Shown here: positions 1-7,895 of the stretch, in pieces
Layout of the letters: each line of letters opens with the position of its first letter
Numbering within the stretch: position 1 is the stretch's first letter
Assembly: GCA_003024985.2 (NCBI GenBank)
Contig: PXIH01S0004211.1
Direction: 5' to 3' (one strand)
Length of the DNA: 10,096 nt
From: Euperipatoides rowelli
Lineage: Eukaryota > Onychophora > Udeonychophora > Euonychophora > Peripatopsidae
Position numbers and translations under genes: made by a program
The notes under the pieces: generated by a model
Told to the model about the DNA's origin: nothing
Seen by the model: only the letters and a program-made list of their open reading frames with translations
The model's database searches: none

Positions 1-30
1 ATTTTCTGTCCATAGATGTTGCTGTATTCG

Positions 31-136
31 TCATTTTTGACAGTCTTTTAAACAAGTCTAACTATAATAAAAGACAAATCTGGTCATTTTTGAAGGGCTT
101 TTAAACTAGTTAATTATATTAAATTACAAATGGATT
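31..136. repeat. Diverged tandem duplication, period 53 bp
   Basis: Two adjacent copies, 31-83 and 84-136, each begin with TCATTTTTGA, continue with CTTTTAAAC about 14 nt in, and end with ACAAAT. By eye roughly four fifths of positions match with one single-base gap. The copies abut exactly, so this is a local duplication that has since drifted. No coding content is seen. Confidence 0.75.
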
Positions 137-616
137 TACTGTGAATAACGGGGAATTTATTTTAAACAAAATATAAGAAGTCTTTAGAAGGTATGCTACA
201 CAAAACAAAATATATACTCTTTTACAAATTTAAAAAATACAGACAGATTAAACGTTTAGAAATCCTTTAACATAATGACACCATAGCAAAGAATTTTTAG
301 GGGAGATTTCATCCATTATTTCAAAGTTATAATTACTGACAAAAATAATCAAAATATGTTCATCTTGGGTGTAGAATCCAATACTAGAGAGCATAATTAT
401 AATATAAAAAACAAATATTCACTAAAAAATCAAATAAACAACATTTTTTTAATAATAGACATGTTAACTAATGGAATGCTTTGCCAATGGAGAGTAATAT
501 TCTACTACTATTAGTACTTTTTAAGAATAAGCTAGATAAAATTAATACCTGTTTGAATTAGATTTATTTACAGATATGTTTTAATTAATTATATACATTT
601 TTTATAATAAAAAAAT

Positions 617-631
617 GGGGGGGGGGGGGGG
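617..631. repeat. Poly-G tract, 15 bases
   Basis: An uninterrupted run of 15 G follows a run of A and is followed by a short purine stretch (AGGAAGATA). Such runs are striking in AT-rich DNA and are prone to length variation and sequencing error, so the exact length should not be trusted. Confidence 0.9.
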
Positions 632-855
632 AGGAAGATATAAAAAAAAATTTAATTTTATTTACTCGTTTTAATTTTTTCTATTTTATTCATATACTAA
701 AGTACCATGTAAAATGATGTATTTATTGTGTGTTTTTTTTTCTGAATGTGTGTGTATTTTGATAAAATATGAAATGTATCATAATATAGGCCTGTATAAA
801 ATAATTATTATATTTTTGTAAATAGGGTCTAAAAGCTTAGGCTTATCATAAACCC

Positions 856-888
856 AATAAATAAATAAATAGGCTAAATAAATAAATA
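856..888. repeat. AAAT microsatellite, two blocks
   Basis: Two short blocks of AAAT repeats (about 856-870 and 876-888) are separated by AGGCT. This is a simple interrupted microsatellite with no apparent function. Confidence 0.85.
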
Positions 889-1074
889 TACTTTAACTTA
901 ATAAGATTAATTAGGAATAAAAATTAATTACCATAATGATCACATTATTTAACTTTCTCAAGAAAAAAAAAAGCGTATTTAAAACTTTCGGATTGGAAAA
1001 TGATTAAGCTACTACATTTTTAAAATATTAATTCAATAAAAATATATACAAAGTGCTGTAGCTAGATAATTTTA

Positions 1075-1296
1075 TTGGCGGAGAAAAAAAGAGAATTTCT
1101 CAACTCTGACTCCTCAAATTCCCAACTCATAACATTTGAACAGTTTTTCTCAACTGCAACCCAAAATCTGCTGAATTTCGGATTTTCAGTCAAAGTTGGA
1201 GAGGGAAGCTTCTCCTACCCCATTAGCAAACCTCTCCTACCTCCTGACTATATATCTATCACTCTCGCTCATTCTGTATTGCCAAGTCTGTTATAA
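1075..1296 (+). other. Less AT-rich block with a short open frame
   Basis: This block stands out from its AT-rich surroundings by a more balanced, pyrimidine-rich composition. One frame is open for 73 codons on the + strand, but it begins at TTG rather than ATG. The predicted peptide (starting MAEKKREF, rich in Ser, Leu and Phe) matches no family I recognise. The block also contains GAAGCTTC (1205-1212) and inverted GGAGAGG/CCTCTCC arms (1198-1204, 1231-1237). The open frame is probably chance. The block may be an old repeat insertion or an exon-like fragment; I cannot decide between them. Confidence 0.3.
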
Positions 1297-1474
1297 TTTT
1301 TAATTACGTACTGATTTCGAGATCAGCGTATTAGAGAAAAACAAAGCATTTGCCTTTAAATATATTATTCCAAAACAATGCCTTTAAGTTCCAATTTTTT
1401 GTTAAATAAAAAAAAAATTATTGTTTCTTCTCATGCAATAATTTTCCCACCGTCCCTAAGCTGGTCGATGTGCA

Positions 1475-1499
1475 GTAGGTCAAAGCGATTGACCTCTAC
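1475..1499. repeat. Small hairpin carrying inverted AGGTCA half-sites
   Basis: The half-site AGGTCA (1477-1482) is followed, after the 7-base spacer AAGCGAT, by its inverse TGACCT (1490-1495). The complementarity extends to GTAGGTCAA pairing with TTGACCTCTAC with a two-base bulge. AGGTCA is the classic nuclear-receptor half-site, so the arrangement formally reads as an inverted repeat with spacer 7. Whether it is a regulatory site, a fossil repeat or chance cannot be told here. Confidence 0.35.
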
Positions 1500-1865
1500 G
1501 TAAAGCTCGGAAGAGACCGATTAATTTCGGATTTGATAATCATCTTAGCAGCCAAAACTGTAAAACTATAGTTTAGTGCACCAATTAATTATGAGGCCAC
1601 GTGTATAGAAATTAAAGCAGATTTTAATGAGGGCAATATTTTCAAAAACAAAACGGGATATAACAATAATAATAAAAAAGGATTAGCATATAGCAGCAAG
1701 CTTTATTTAGTTAGCCTATGTACTGTATGTAATAGAGCCTATGACTCTATTGGATGCTTTATATGATTGTTTATTAGAATGTATTTTAAATTGTGTAATA
1801 GCAAAAACTATCATTAATTCCTATTTTCAAATTCAAAAACGGATAATTAAGACAAATAACATTAC

Positions 1866-1905
1866 TTGGTTTCACTAGCTTTATTAAAATAAAAAGCTAA
1901 ACCAA
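1866..1905. repeat. Bulged inverted repeat
   Basis: TTGGTT, a 4-base bulge (TCAC), then TAGCTTT on the left pairs with AAAGCTAAACCAA on the right (1893-1905) across a 10-base AT loop. The arms total 13 pairs. It is short and of unknown role; it could be the remains of a small foldback element. Confidence 0.45.
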
Positions 1906-2459
1906 TCACATGGCAAAGATAGTTTTATATAACAGAACGAACAAAGAAAGTAATAATAAAGAGAAAGTTTATAAAGTAAAATTATATAAAATAAAATTAT
2001 GTAACTTCTAGGGCTGAAAAAAATGGCTTAAACAGCTCTTTCATAAATAAATAAAATAAAATAATGTGGGAGGGGAGGGGGCTTTTTTACTATTTCTCCT
2101 GCTTCAGTCTTTTTTTAATCTCCGCATGTATGTTTTATTAAGTTATTGTAACAACGATCTGTTATCCTAAAACCCATTCAAATTTCAAATTAAAAGAGAT
2201 TATTTCAATGTTTAGCACAAAACGGTACGCAACTAAGTCATACCTTTTCAGAAAATATAATCCTTGCACAACAGACATTAATCAACATATTTATATAAAG
2301 TTTTGCAAACTTTGTTTTTAATGATTTTTGTTATAAGGATGCTATTTTTAGTCAAAAATTAATTTAGAAATTTACTTTTTAAAAAAATTTAATATATTTA
2401 ACACAAATATCTCCATTTATACAAATTATAATGAATATTAGCAGCTTTTGCCTTGCAAA

Positions 2460-2470
2460 GGGGGGGGGGG
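2460..2470. repeat. Poly-G tract, 11 bases
   Basis: A run of 11 G is followed closely by two copies of the GTGCAC palindrome separated by a CTGGC-type spacer (about 2476-2493). A 71-codon frame runs across this tract (2431-2646) but is set by low-complexity DNA at both ends and is not credible as a gene. Confidence 0.85.
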
Positions 2471-2611
2471 TGACCGTGCACCTGGCGTGCACGATATTGC
2501 ATTGTAATACAGTATTATTATTCATTGTAAAGCACAAGTTCAATAAATCGTCTATATCTATATATCAGACTCAACATGATCCAACAGCCAAAAACAGCCA
2601 TTCATTAGGTC

Positions 2612-2641
2612 TGTGTGTGTGTGTGTGGTGGGGGGGGGGGG
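2612..2641. repeat. GT microsatellite joined to poly-G
   Basis: About eight TG units (2612-2627) run into a 12-G tract (2630-2641). The compound tract is purely low complexity. Together with the tracts at 617 and 2460 it shows that long G runs recur on the + strand in the first quarter of the window. Confidence 0.88.
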
Positions 2642-3911
2642 TTTAGTATGTTATTTCTTTTATTTCTTAGAATGCCTTGTTAAAGTATTAAATTTTTTTT
2701 TTACTGAAAGTCTAGGTTGTTTCCTTCTGAAAAAACTTACTACAGTGCTTAAATTTCCTTGATTACTGTTTGATGGTCTCCCCAGAATGAACTCATATGG
2801 TCAATACCTAATAGATATCCTAGACAGCCATTTCAGAACCAAGTACTATACTTAAGTATAAATATCACTATACAGGCGAATGAGGTGATGATTCCTACAT
2901 ACTGTGCATGTTTTGTGGCGCAAAAGAAAATATAAGTCTGGCAGGTTGACCAGATAGATAAAAAATTAAAAGAAGACAATATGGATTCATTAACATATTT
3001 ATTTCATGTCCAAGCATAACCCAATTTACAGAATAAAATTAATAAGTCTACAAAATAATAATTATACAAAGTCTAAAAATAATTTATATTCTACATACAT
3101 AGTAATATCTTTCCAGTATCCAGTAAAGTATATCTCATTTTAGGTGACCAGATCTTCTTCAGTTTATATGTCCAGGTTGGGGCAGATGAGATGTTTCATT
3201 GTTTGCATTTGTCCATGAGCTTAGATTTATAGGGTCAAGATATTGCCATCTTGTGAAATTAATCTTAGAGTGTCCAGTTTGGGCACCTAGATCTAAGTTT
3301 TACAAATGTTACAGTCATGATTCCTTCCAGGTGGAAATTTTTGTTACTTCTCAATTTTGGGGGTTTCTGCTAAAGATTAGCTTGCTTTTATTAGGTTGTT
3401 TCTGGATTTAAGTTGTTGGGTAGAAATAGTTTACCCATAATAGAGAATGACAGACATCAGCTTGTTCTCTCATATTTTTTTTTTTTGCCTAGTTATCTTT
3501 CCACATGTTTGGTGGGGAAATTCTAGCTAAGTGATAGATGTAGGACATTTTGGTAAGGCTAAGGTTTCTTGTGTGTGTGTAGCAACTCTTATTCATGGCT
3601 GTGTCAAAGATTTTGGTCTGATTTGATCTCCCCAAACCATATTTACATATTCTGTGGCAGAAAAATACAATGCAAATATTGTTGTTAGAGAACTGTTGGG
3701 GCATCCTCATTTTGCTGGACAACTATGGGTATATCTCAGCCTATTTTTTTTTTTTCAATATTTTTTTTTTATATGTGAGAATGTGACCCAGTGTAAAAGA
3801 TCAAGAAAATAGGCTCTATGGTTTATTTAACAATCTCAATACATCTTTCTTTTATTTCATATTTTTTCCTTGATTGATAGTAACAAGTAATTTTCTTTTA
3901 TTTTTATTATG
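2642..3911. other. Gene-poor stretch with unassigned open frames
   Basis: No recognisable gene. It contains a perfect 14-base palindrome of alternating sense (TATACTTAAGTATA, 2847-2860) and poly-T runs at 3475-3486, 3744-3755 and about 3761-3770. Two short open frames exist: 70 codons on + (3199-3411) and 77 codons on - (3489-3722). The - frame has more ordinary amino-acid composition, including Cys, His, Arg and Pro, and could be a fragment of a decayed element, but I recognise no motif in it. I treat both as non-coding for now. Confidence 0.5.
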
Positions 3912-4013
3912 TAAAGCTAAGTACACACAGGTTATTCCTGGACTTAAGTTTTGGCATGACATTCCTGGATTGACCTCTAGGATTGTTATTGATTGTGTAC
4001 ACATGTTCATTCC
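3912..4013 (+). repeat. Left inverted end of the candidate transposon
   Basis: It begins TAAAGCTAAG, continues with GTACACACAGG and ATTCCTGGACTTAAG, then has a second CATTCCTGG (3960-3968), and closes with GTGTACACATGTTCATTCC. Its partner, in reverse complement, is 4670-4762. The repeated GTACACA...ATTCC module occurs in both ends. Confidence 0.6.
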
Positions 4014-4572
4014 ATTTCTTCAAACATCATTTATTCAGTCAAGAAAGAAAACTTTTCATGGGGCAGATTTTACTGAAGTAATTACATACAGTATTCCCTG
4101 TTACACTTTTGCTACTATCAATGGATCAAATAAATTTAAAGTACCTAAAAAAAAAGGAAAATATGAGCAAAAGAATGGCTTAAGAACAGAGAAAAGTTTT
4201 CCGACATGAATTTACTAAATAAACTTTAAGTAATCCATGTGACTATAAAAATTATCTATGAATGGAAGACAAAACCTTCAACATTCTATTATCACTCATT
4301 ACACCTTATATTTGTAAACAAAATACAAACATGAAATTTGCTTTTAACTTTCCATAAACATGGTTTGTTTTTGTATATTTGTATAAAATCTTTCAAAAAC
4401 TCAGGAGAATTAATAAAAACGCGATTATCTTGTTCCATTTTCTTGAGACATAATGTAAGCAGACAAAAGCTTGAAACTATTAACAAAGGCAAACTGTGCT
4501 AAAGTATAGAGAGGTGCTGCCCCCAAATCCTTTGGTTAACACATGTGTAAGGTGTTTCACATCTAGTTTCTT

Positions 4573-4696
4573 GTGTACACACGGTCAGTTTTGGAGTGTC
4601 ATTCCTGGCATTAATTCCCGGATTTCTGTCAGAACAGAAATCCATCACTCCGAAAATAACTGTCACATTCTGGGAATGAAGTCCGTACACACACTA
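4573..4696. repeat. Nested palindrome in the right end
   Basis: The centre is a perfect 10-bp stem, GGATTTCTGT (4620-4629) with ACAGAAATCC (4634-4643), around the 4-base loop CAGA. Flanking it, TTTTGGAGTG (4589-4598) pairs with CACTCCGAAAA, and GTGTACACACGG at the left edge is mirrored by CCGTACACACAC at the right edge. The arms are not of equal spacing, so only parts would pair at once. Its edge modules are shared with the ends of the enclosing element, suggesting internal duplication of a terminal repeat. Confidence 0.6.
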
Positions 4697-4762
4697 TGAG
4701 GAAAGAGATATTTTGGAGTGTTCATTCTTAAGTCCAGGAATGACCGTCTGTATGAAGCTTTA
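4670..4762 (-). repeat. Right inverted end of the candidate transposon
   Basis: In reverse complement it reads TAAAGCTTCATACAGACGG, then ATTCCTGGACTTAAG, and after about 50 bases GTGTGTACGGACTTCATTCC. The order and spacing of these modules mirror the left end. The outer 36 bases are the best conserved part. Confidence 0.6.
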
Positions 4763-5025
4763 TTGAAGATTATATGAAAGATTCAAGAATATTTGTGAGG
4801 CAGCAGTTAAAACCTTTTTGTTATTTCATTGTAAGTACTATTGGTACCAAAAATACTATACCAGGATGCAAGAAAAGAATAAATTTCAGCTGAAGATTTG
4901 TGGGGCACTGTAACCCCCAATCGGATCCAGTAGATTATCTCCTAGAAGCAAATGCATTTTAAAGTATTTTCTTGTTGGTGTATAATTTAAATTCAAAAGA
5001 ATATTTTGTTGTTGTTGTTATTGTT
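4763..5025. other. Spacer between two foldback elements
   Basis: No gene is seen. The stretch ends in a GTT/GTTATT microsatellite (about 5006-5025) that directly abuts the palindromic element. Confidence 0.65.
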
Positions 5026-5179
5026 GTCACTACCAGGGACAGCTAGTATCCTCTTGTGCCATATTCTGCTTACTTAAGTCACATCTGGCTTCATTTACAC
5101 AATGCTTTTATAATAAAGCCGGATATGACAAGTAAGCAGAATATGGCACAAGAGGCTACTAGCTGACCCTAGTAGTTAC
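5026..5179. mobile_element. Near-perfect 154-bp palindromic element (foldback/MITE-like)
   Basis: The left arm 5026-5091 and right arm 5116-5179 are reverse complements. Over 5030-5091 against 5116-5175 I count 5 mismatches and one 2-base gap in about 60 positions, with an uninterrupted stretch of 26 identical bases in the middle of the arms. The outermost bases are GTCACTAC on the left and GTAGTTAC on the right, which match 7 of 8 as inverted termini. The loop is 24 bases. There is no room for a gene, so movement would depend on an enzyme supplied elsewhere. No convincing target duplication is visible: the left flank is a GTT microsatellite and the right flank is TTTTCTAAAA. The low divergence of the arms suggests a fairly young insertion or arm-to-arm sequence correction. 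Confidence 0.7.
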
Positions 5180-5221
5180 TTTTCTAAAATGGATAGCAGC
5201 ATTTTTTTTAAATTTACAGTT

Positions 5222-5288
5222 CTAACCTTCACCCTTACCCTGAACCCTAAATCCCACTACATATTAAACCCACTATGTCAAACCCTCT
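5222..5288. repeat. Degenerate telomere-like CCCTAA block
   Basis: The stretch is rich in irregular variants of the animal telomere unit: CTAACC, CCCTTACCC, GAACCCTAA, then AACCC, ACCC and AACCCTCTAA at longer spacing. No perfect array is present. It fits an old interstitial telomeric-type repeat or a degenerate minisatellite, and lies about 40 bp from the palindromic element. Confidence 0.5.
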
Positions 5289-5423
5289 AAAAATAAGAGA
5301 CACAATAAACCTTTTTTTTTATCAGTTTTTATAATTTTGACATAACTTCCTGTCAGCCCTACTTAATAACCATCAAGTTTGAGGAAACATGTGAAAAGGG
5401 ACTACCAGGATCACAAATATGAT

Positions 5424-5463
5424 CTAATAAATATGGCCACAGGAATTGTGGTCATATTTTTAT
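5424..5463. repeat. Hairpin with 13-bp core stem
   Basis: AAATATGGCCACA (5429-5441) pairs with TGTGGTCATATTT (5447-5459) with a single G-T type wobble position, around the 5-base loop GGAAT. Looser AT pairing extends outward a few bases. The loop is too small and the stem too short for a typical microRNA precursor, so a fossil foldback is more likely. Confidence 0.5.
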
Positions 5464-5857
5464 ATAATTGAAGATAATTATTTTAAAATAAGTGATTGCT
5501 ATTCAATGTTTATGAGTTATTCATTTAGGCCCTATATTAGCCTACATAAGCTAATATATTAGTATTGATCATTCAGAATTAAAGGTTTAATTGGAAGATT
5601 CATACTTCATAAGAATCAATTATGTTACTTGTTGCAAGTTTTTTTTTATGGGAGGGGCTTGTTAATAACACAGACAGATAAGAAAAAGTTTTTTTTTTTT
5701 ACTCCGAATGGCTGAGCTGAGTATGATAATGCTAAGCTTATATATGTCACTTCTCTTAGGATGATGGCAAATGTGGCAGGGGGTATTAGTGAATATGATG
5801 TGTGTAGTCTTTATGTGAGGAGGGGAATTGGAATCTGTCTGAGTATTTCAGAAAATA

Positions 5858-5943
5858 TATTATTATTATTAATAATATAAAAATATAACTATAATAATAA
5901 TTGCATAATATAATAATAATAAAAGTAAAATATAATAATAATT
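5858..5943. repeat. AAT/ATA-rich microsatellite cluster
   Basis: Repeated TTA and ATA units in both orientations, for example four TTA units near 5860 and ATAATAATAATA near 5912. The opposite orientations could fold into a weak AU hairpin. This is simple-sequence DNA. Confidence 0.8.
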
Positions 5944-6246
5944 GATTCAGCATTAGAGAAAATCTATGCTTCAATACAATTTGTTTTTCACTCTGTCATC
6001 TGACTTTGTTTCTGAGAGGTATCCTAAAAATAATCAAGTTATCAAACACAAATTCTGCTTAGATATAAATTGGTCTTACTCCTATCATGTGTCCACATTT
6101 CAAACCTGTAGCCTGAAGTCATCAGGTTTCAATAAAAACAAAATGATCATCAGGAAATTGCTGTAATGGCCTCACATGACAAAATAAATTGAAGATAAGG
6201 CAATCAACTGTGAAATATTTCAATTAAACAAGAACTGAAATATCAA

Positions 6247-6552
6247 ATGACAATAGCAGAGGTTGGGTATGAATATTGCAAGTCCCAACAATTGGGGTGG
6301 CTTAATAATGATTTAATATTACTACAAATGGCTAGAGATCAAACGATACAACAGAATGTATGGGTTAGTACAGTGGTTGTTTGTACAAATAAAAAAAGCA
6401 TTAAGAAAAATGAAAGTAATAATGTGGCCATTTTGACCGATTTCTTGTTTGATTATAGACAATCGTCAATATCAGTTAAAGGCTTATTACTTATTCAGTA
6501 TCATTTTTTGATAACACAGAAGTTGCAACTTAGGAATAAGGAAATAATATGA
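6247..6552 (+). other. Unassigned 101-codon open frame
   Basis: The frame starts with ATG and ends at TGA. The peptide begins MTIAEVGYEY and has Gln/Asn-rich and hydrophobic parts, with a Lys/Asn-rich middle. I recognise no domain, signal peptide or clear membrane segment. In AT-rich DNA an open frame of this length is uncommon but not rare. It could be a fragment of a decayed mobile element or a small exon; chance is the default reading. Confidence 0.15.
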
Positions 6553-6966
6553 CTATGGGGCTACTATACTATCACAGTTATGATTGACATCTCATAATTT
6601 ATAAAGGAAGTTGGGGGCAAGGAATAATACCGGAAAAAACCCCCCAAGTTCACAAAAGACAAGAACTTGTGAGGAACAGGGAGGATTTGATTACAATATA
6701 AACTATGGACATAGGACATTAACTTCAGAAGATGCCTGATAAATCCATCAAAAGGGTTCTACTGAATTCTAATTTTAATAACTATAAACAAGGTATATGA
6801 GATATTGTAAATATGATAACATAAATATCTCACGACAATGAAACCATTTAGGTAAATTCATAACACATGTTGCAATAATATTAGGTCTATGTCTCATAAT
6901 AATTTATATATCCAAGGGTATTACCTACATCTATTTACACTACCCCTACTGCTTGAATTACTGATA

Positions 6967-7018
6967 CTAATATTAATACTACTACTAATAATAATAATGA
7001 AAATAATAAATAAAATAA
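6967..7018. repeat. ACT/AAT trinucleotide cluster
   Basis: Interrupted ACT units (near 6974-6986) pass into AAT and AAAT units up to about 7018. Simple sequence of no evident function. Confidence 0.8.
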
Positions 7019-7490
7019 ACACATTTTATACAAATATATATAAACAATTTATTGTGCTTTAGTTTGTATTCTTTACAAGTGTGACTTGAGCATTTAAATA
7101 AGAATTATTGATCTATTTGTTTGGTTTAAACCTTGACATACTTTCTAAATTTAAAAAAAAATCATCTTCATAAAACCATGGAGTAAGGAATATAAGATTT
7201 TTTTTCACAGTTCAGGAATTTTCAGTAAAAAATATAAATAAATAAATAGTCTTACAAGCACCTATATTCAGTTTACTTTGGTAACTATTTTATGTATATA
7301 TATGGTAGGTACCCTTCCCACTCCAGAAATCTGGATAAACGGCATTACCAAAGTTATATTCCAAACATTTCACTAAAGAGAAAATATATTCTTGCAGATA
7401 TATCTCCGTGGTGACATTCTGTTACTTTAGCTCATTTTCTTACATATAGCCTATCATCTGTTATCTAATACAATATATAAAGCAGAATCT

Positions 7491-7507
7491 TGTTTGTTTG
7501 TTTGTTT
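7491..7507. repeat. GTTT microsatellite
   Basis: About four uninterrupted TGTT units. Simple repeat. Confidence 0.85.
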
Positions 7508-7575
7508 ATCATTAAAGGATCAGTATATACATTTTCGTTGTTGTCTGGAAGACAATGGACAATATTTTAAATAAG

Positions 7576-7850
7576 AAATTTGGCATGTGGGCAGGTTGCA
7601 TAGTGTAAACAATGAAAATAGACTTTTTGATTTTTTGGGGTGGGGTAAGGGGTGGGGAATGACTATGAAGGGTTTAGCATACTTCCCAACCTGGCACAAA
7701 CTTTAAATTTAGCATGTGGGTAGGTTGCATAGTGTAGACAATAAAAATAGACTTTAAATTTTTTTTTTGGAGGGTAGGGGGGTTCCGGAAATGCCGGTCA
7801 CTTCAGCTGGTATACTATATATTAGCATACTTTCAAAATTTAGGCCCAAT
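7576..7850. repeat. Tandem duplication, period about 129 bp
   Basis: Copy one starts AAATTTGGCATGTGGG at 7576 and copy two AAATTTAGCATGTGGG at 7705. The first roughly 50 bases of each, through GGTTGCATAGTGTA and AATAGACTTT, match almost completely. The G-rich middle differs in length and sequence, and the shared TTAGCATACTT near the end (7674 and 7822) is offset by 148, so copy two carries extra bases. ACTTTCAAAATTTAG at 7828-7842 may begin a third, truncated copy. Confidence 0.8.
7637..7657 (+). other. Canonical G-quadruplex motif
   Basis: Four runs of exactly four G are separated by loops T, TAA and T over 21 bases. This meets the standard intramolecular quadruplex pattern with short loops, usually associated with high stability. 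The corresponding place in the second tandem copy (about 7768-7784) is G-rich but broken by other bases, so the motif was either gained in copy one or lost in copy two. Confidence 0.8.
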
Positions 7851-7895
7851 CAAGTTTACATAGCATTTTAACAGTATTTTTGTCATGTTTAGAAA

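Larger units (their letters stand above)
137..1074. other. AT-rich stretch without a gene
   Basis: I see no gene in this stretch. It consists of A/T homopolymers and AT-rich DNA with stop codons in every frame. The only structured elements are a poly-G run near 617 and AAAT microsatellite blocks near 856-888. It could be intergenic or intronic; no splice sites or coding bias can be argued from the sequence. Confidence 0.7.
1300..2430. other. AT-rich stretch without a gene
   Basis: No gene is seen. It contains a compositionally distinct patch at about 1440-1530 with a small hairpin, a bulged inverted repeat at 1866-1905, a CACGTG hexamer near 1599, and a G-rich run at 2068-2081 made of three G-tracts separated by single A residues. 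The rest is A/T homopolymer-rich sequence with stops in all frames. Confidence 0.65.
3912..4762. mobile_element. Candidate non-autonomous DNA transposon with long inverted ends
   Basis: The outermost bases on each side read TAAAGCT inward. The left end (3912-3948) and the reverse complement of the right end (4727-4762) match over about 30 of 37 positions, including a perfect 15-base core, ATTCCTGGACTTAAG. Similarity resumes further in: GTGTACACATGTTCATTCC on the left (3995-4013) corresponds to a diverged inverse near 4672-4694, so each inverted end is roughly 100 bp. A TA lies at each outer edge, which would fit the TA target duplication of Tc1/mariner-like elements, but TA is common in DNA this AT-rich. 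The interior (about 4014-4572) is AT-rich and encodes nothing I recognise. An open frame of 111 codons (3874-4209) starts outside the element, runs through the left end and is probably spurious. Two opposite-strand open frames at 4496-4699 are by-products of the palindrome there. Alternatively this is two separate small elements in opposite orientation. Confidence 0.55.
5464..7575. other. Gene-poor AT-rich stretch
   Basis: No recognisable gene. Contents are AAT microsatellites near 5858-5943 and 6967-7018, a GTTT run at 7491-7507, poly-T runs near 5640 and 5689, a 12-base palindrome TGAAATATTTCA at 6211-6222, and a 7-bp hairpin CAAGTTC/GAACTTG at 6645-6669. A 101-codon open frame on + (6247-6552) has an ATG and plausible composition but no motif I know; it is listed separately. 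Confidence 0.6.

Noticed and set aside
2431-2646. 71-codon open frame starting with ATG
   Set aside because: It is framed by poly-G and GT microsatellites, which supply Gly and Cys/Val runs. No protein family is suggested.
3874-4209. 111-codon + strand open frame, the longest in the window
   Set aside because: It runs from AT-rich flank through the left inverted end of the candidate transposon into its non-coding interior. No motif is recognisable, and its first part mirrors sequence on the other end of the element.
4496-4699. Overlapping open frames of 67 and 63 codons on opposite strands
   Set aside because: They cover the nested palindrome, where an open frame on one strand tends to give one on the other. 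The peptides are shadows of the inverted repeat.
5786-6166. Two open frames of 62 codons (-) and 66 codons (+)
   Set aside because: The - frame is mostly Ile/Leu/Tyr from the AAT microsatellite. The + frame has no recognisable motif and is of a length expected by chance.
6645-6669. Hairpin CAAGTTC/GAACTTG as a possible terminator or regulatory RNA
   Set aside because: A 7-bp stem with an 11-base loop is expected by chance at this scale, and nothing nearby is a gene.
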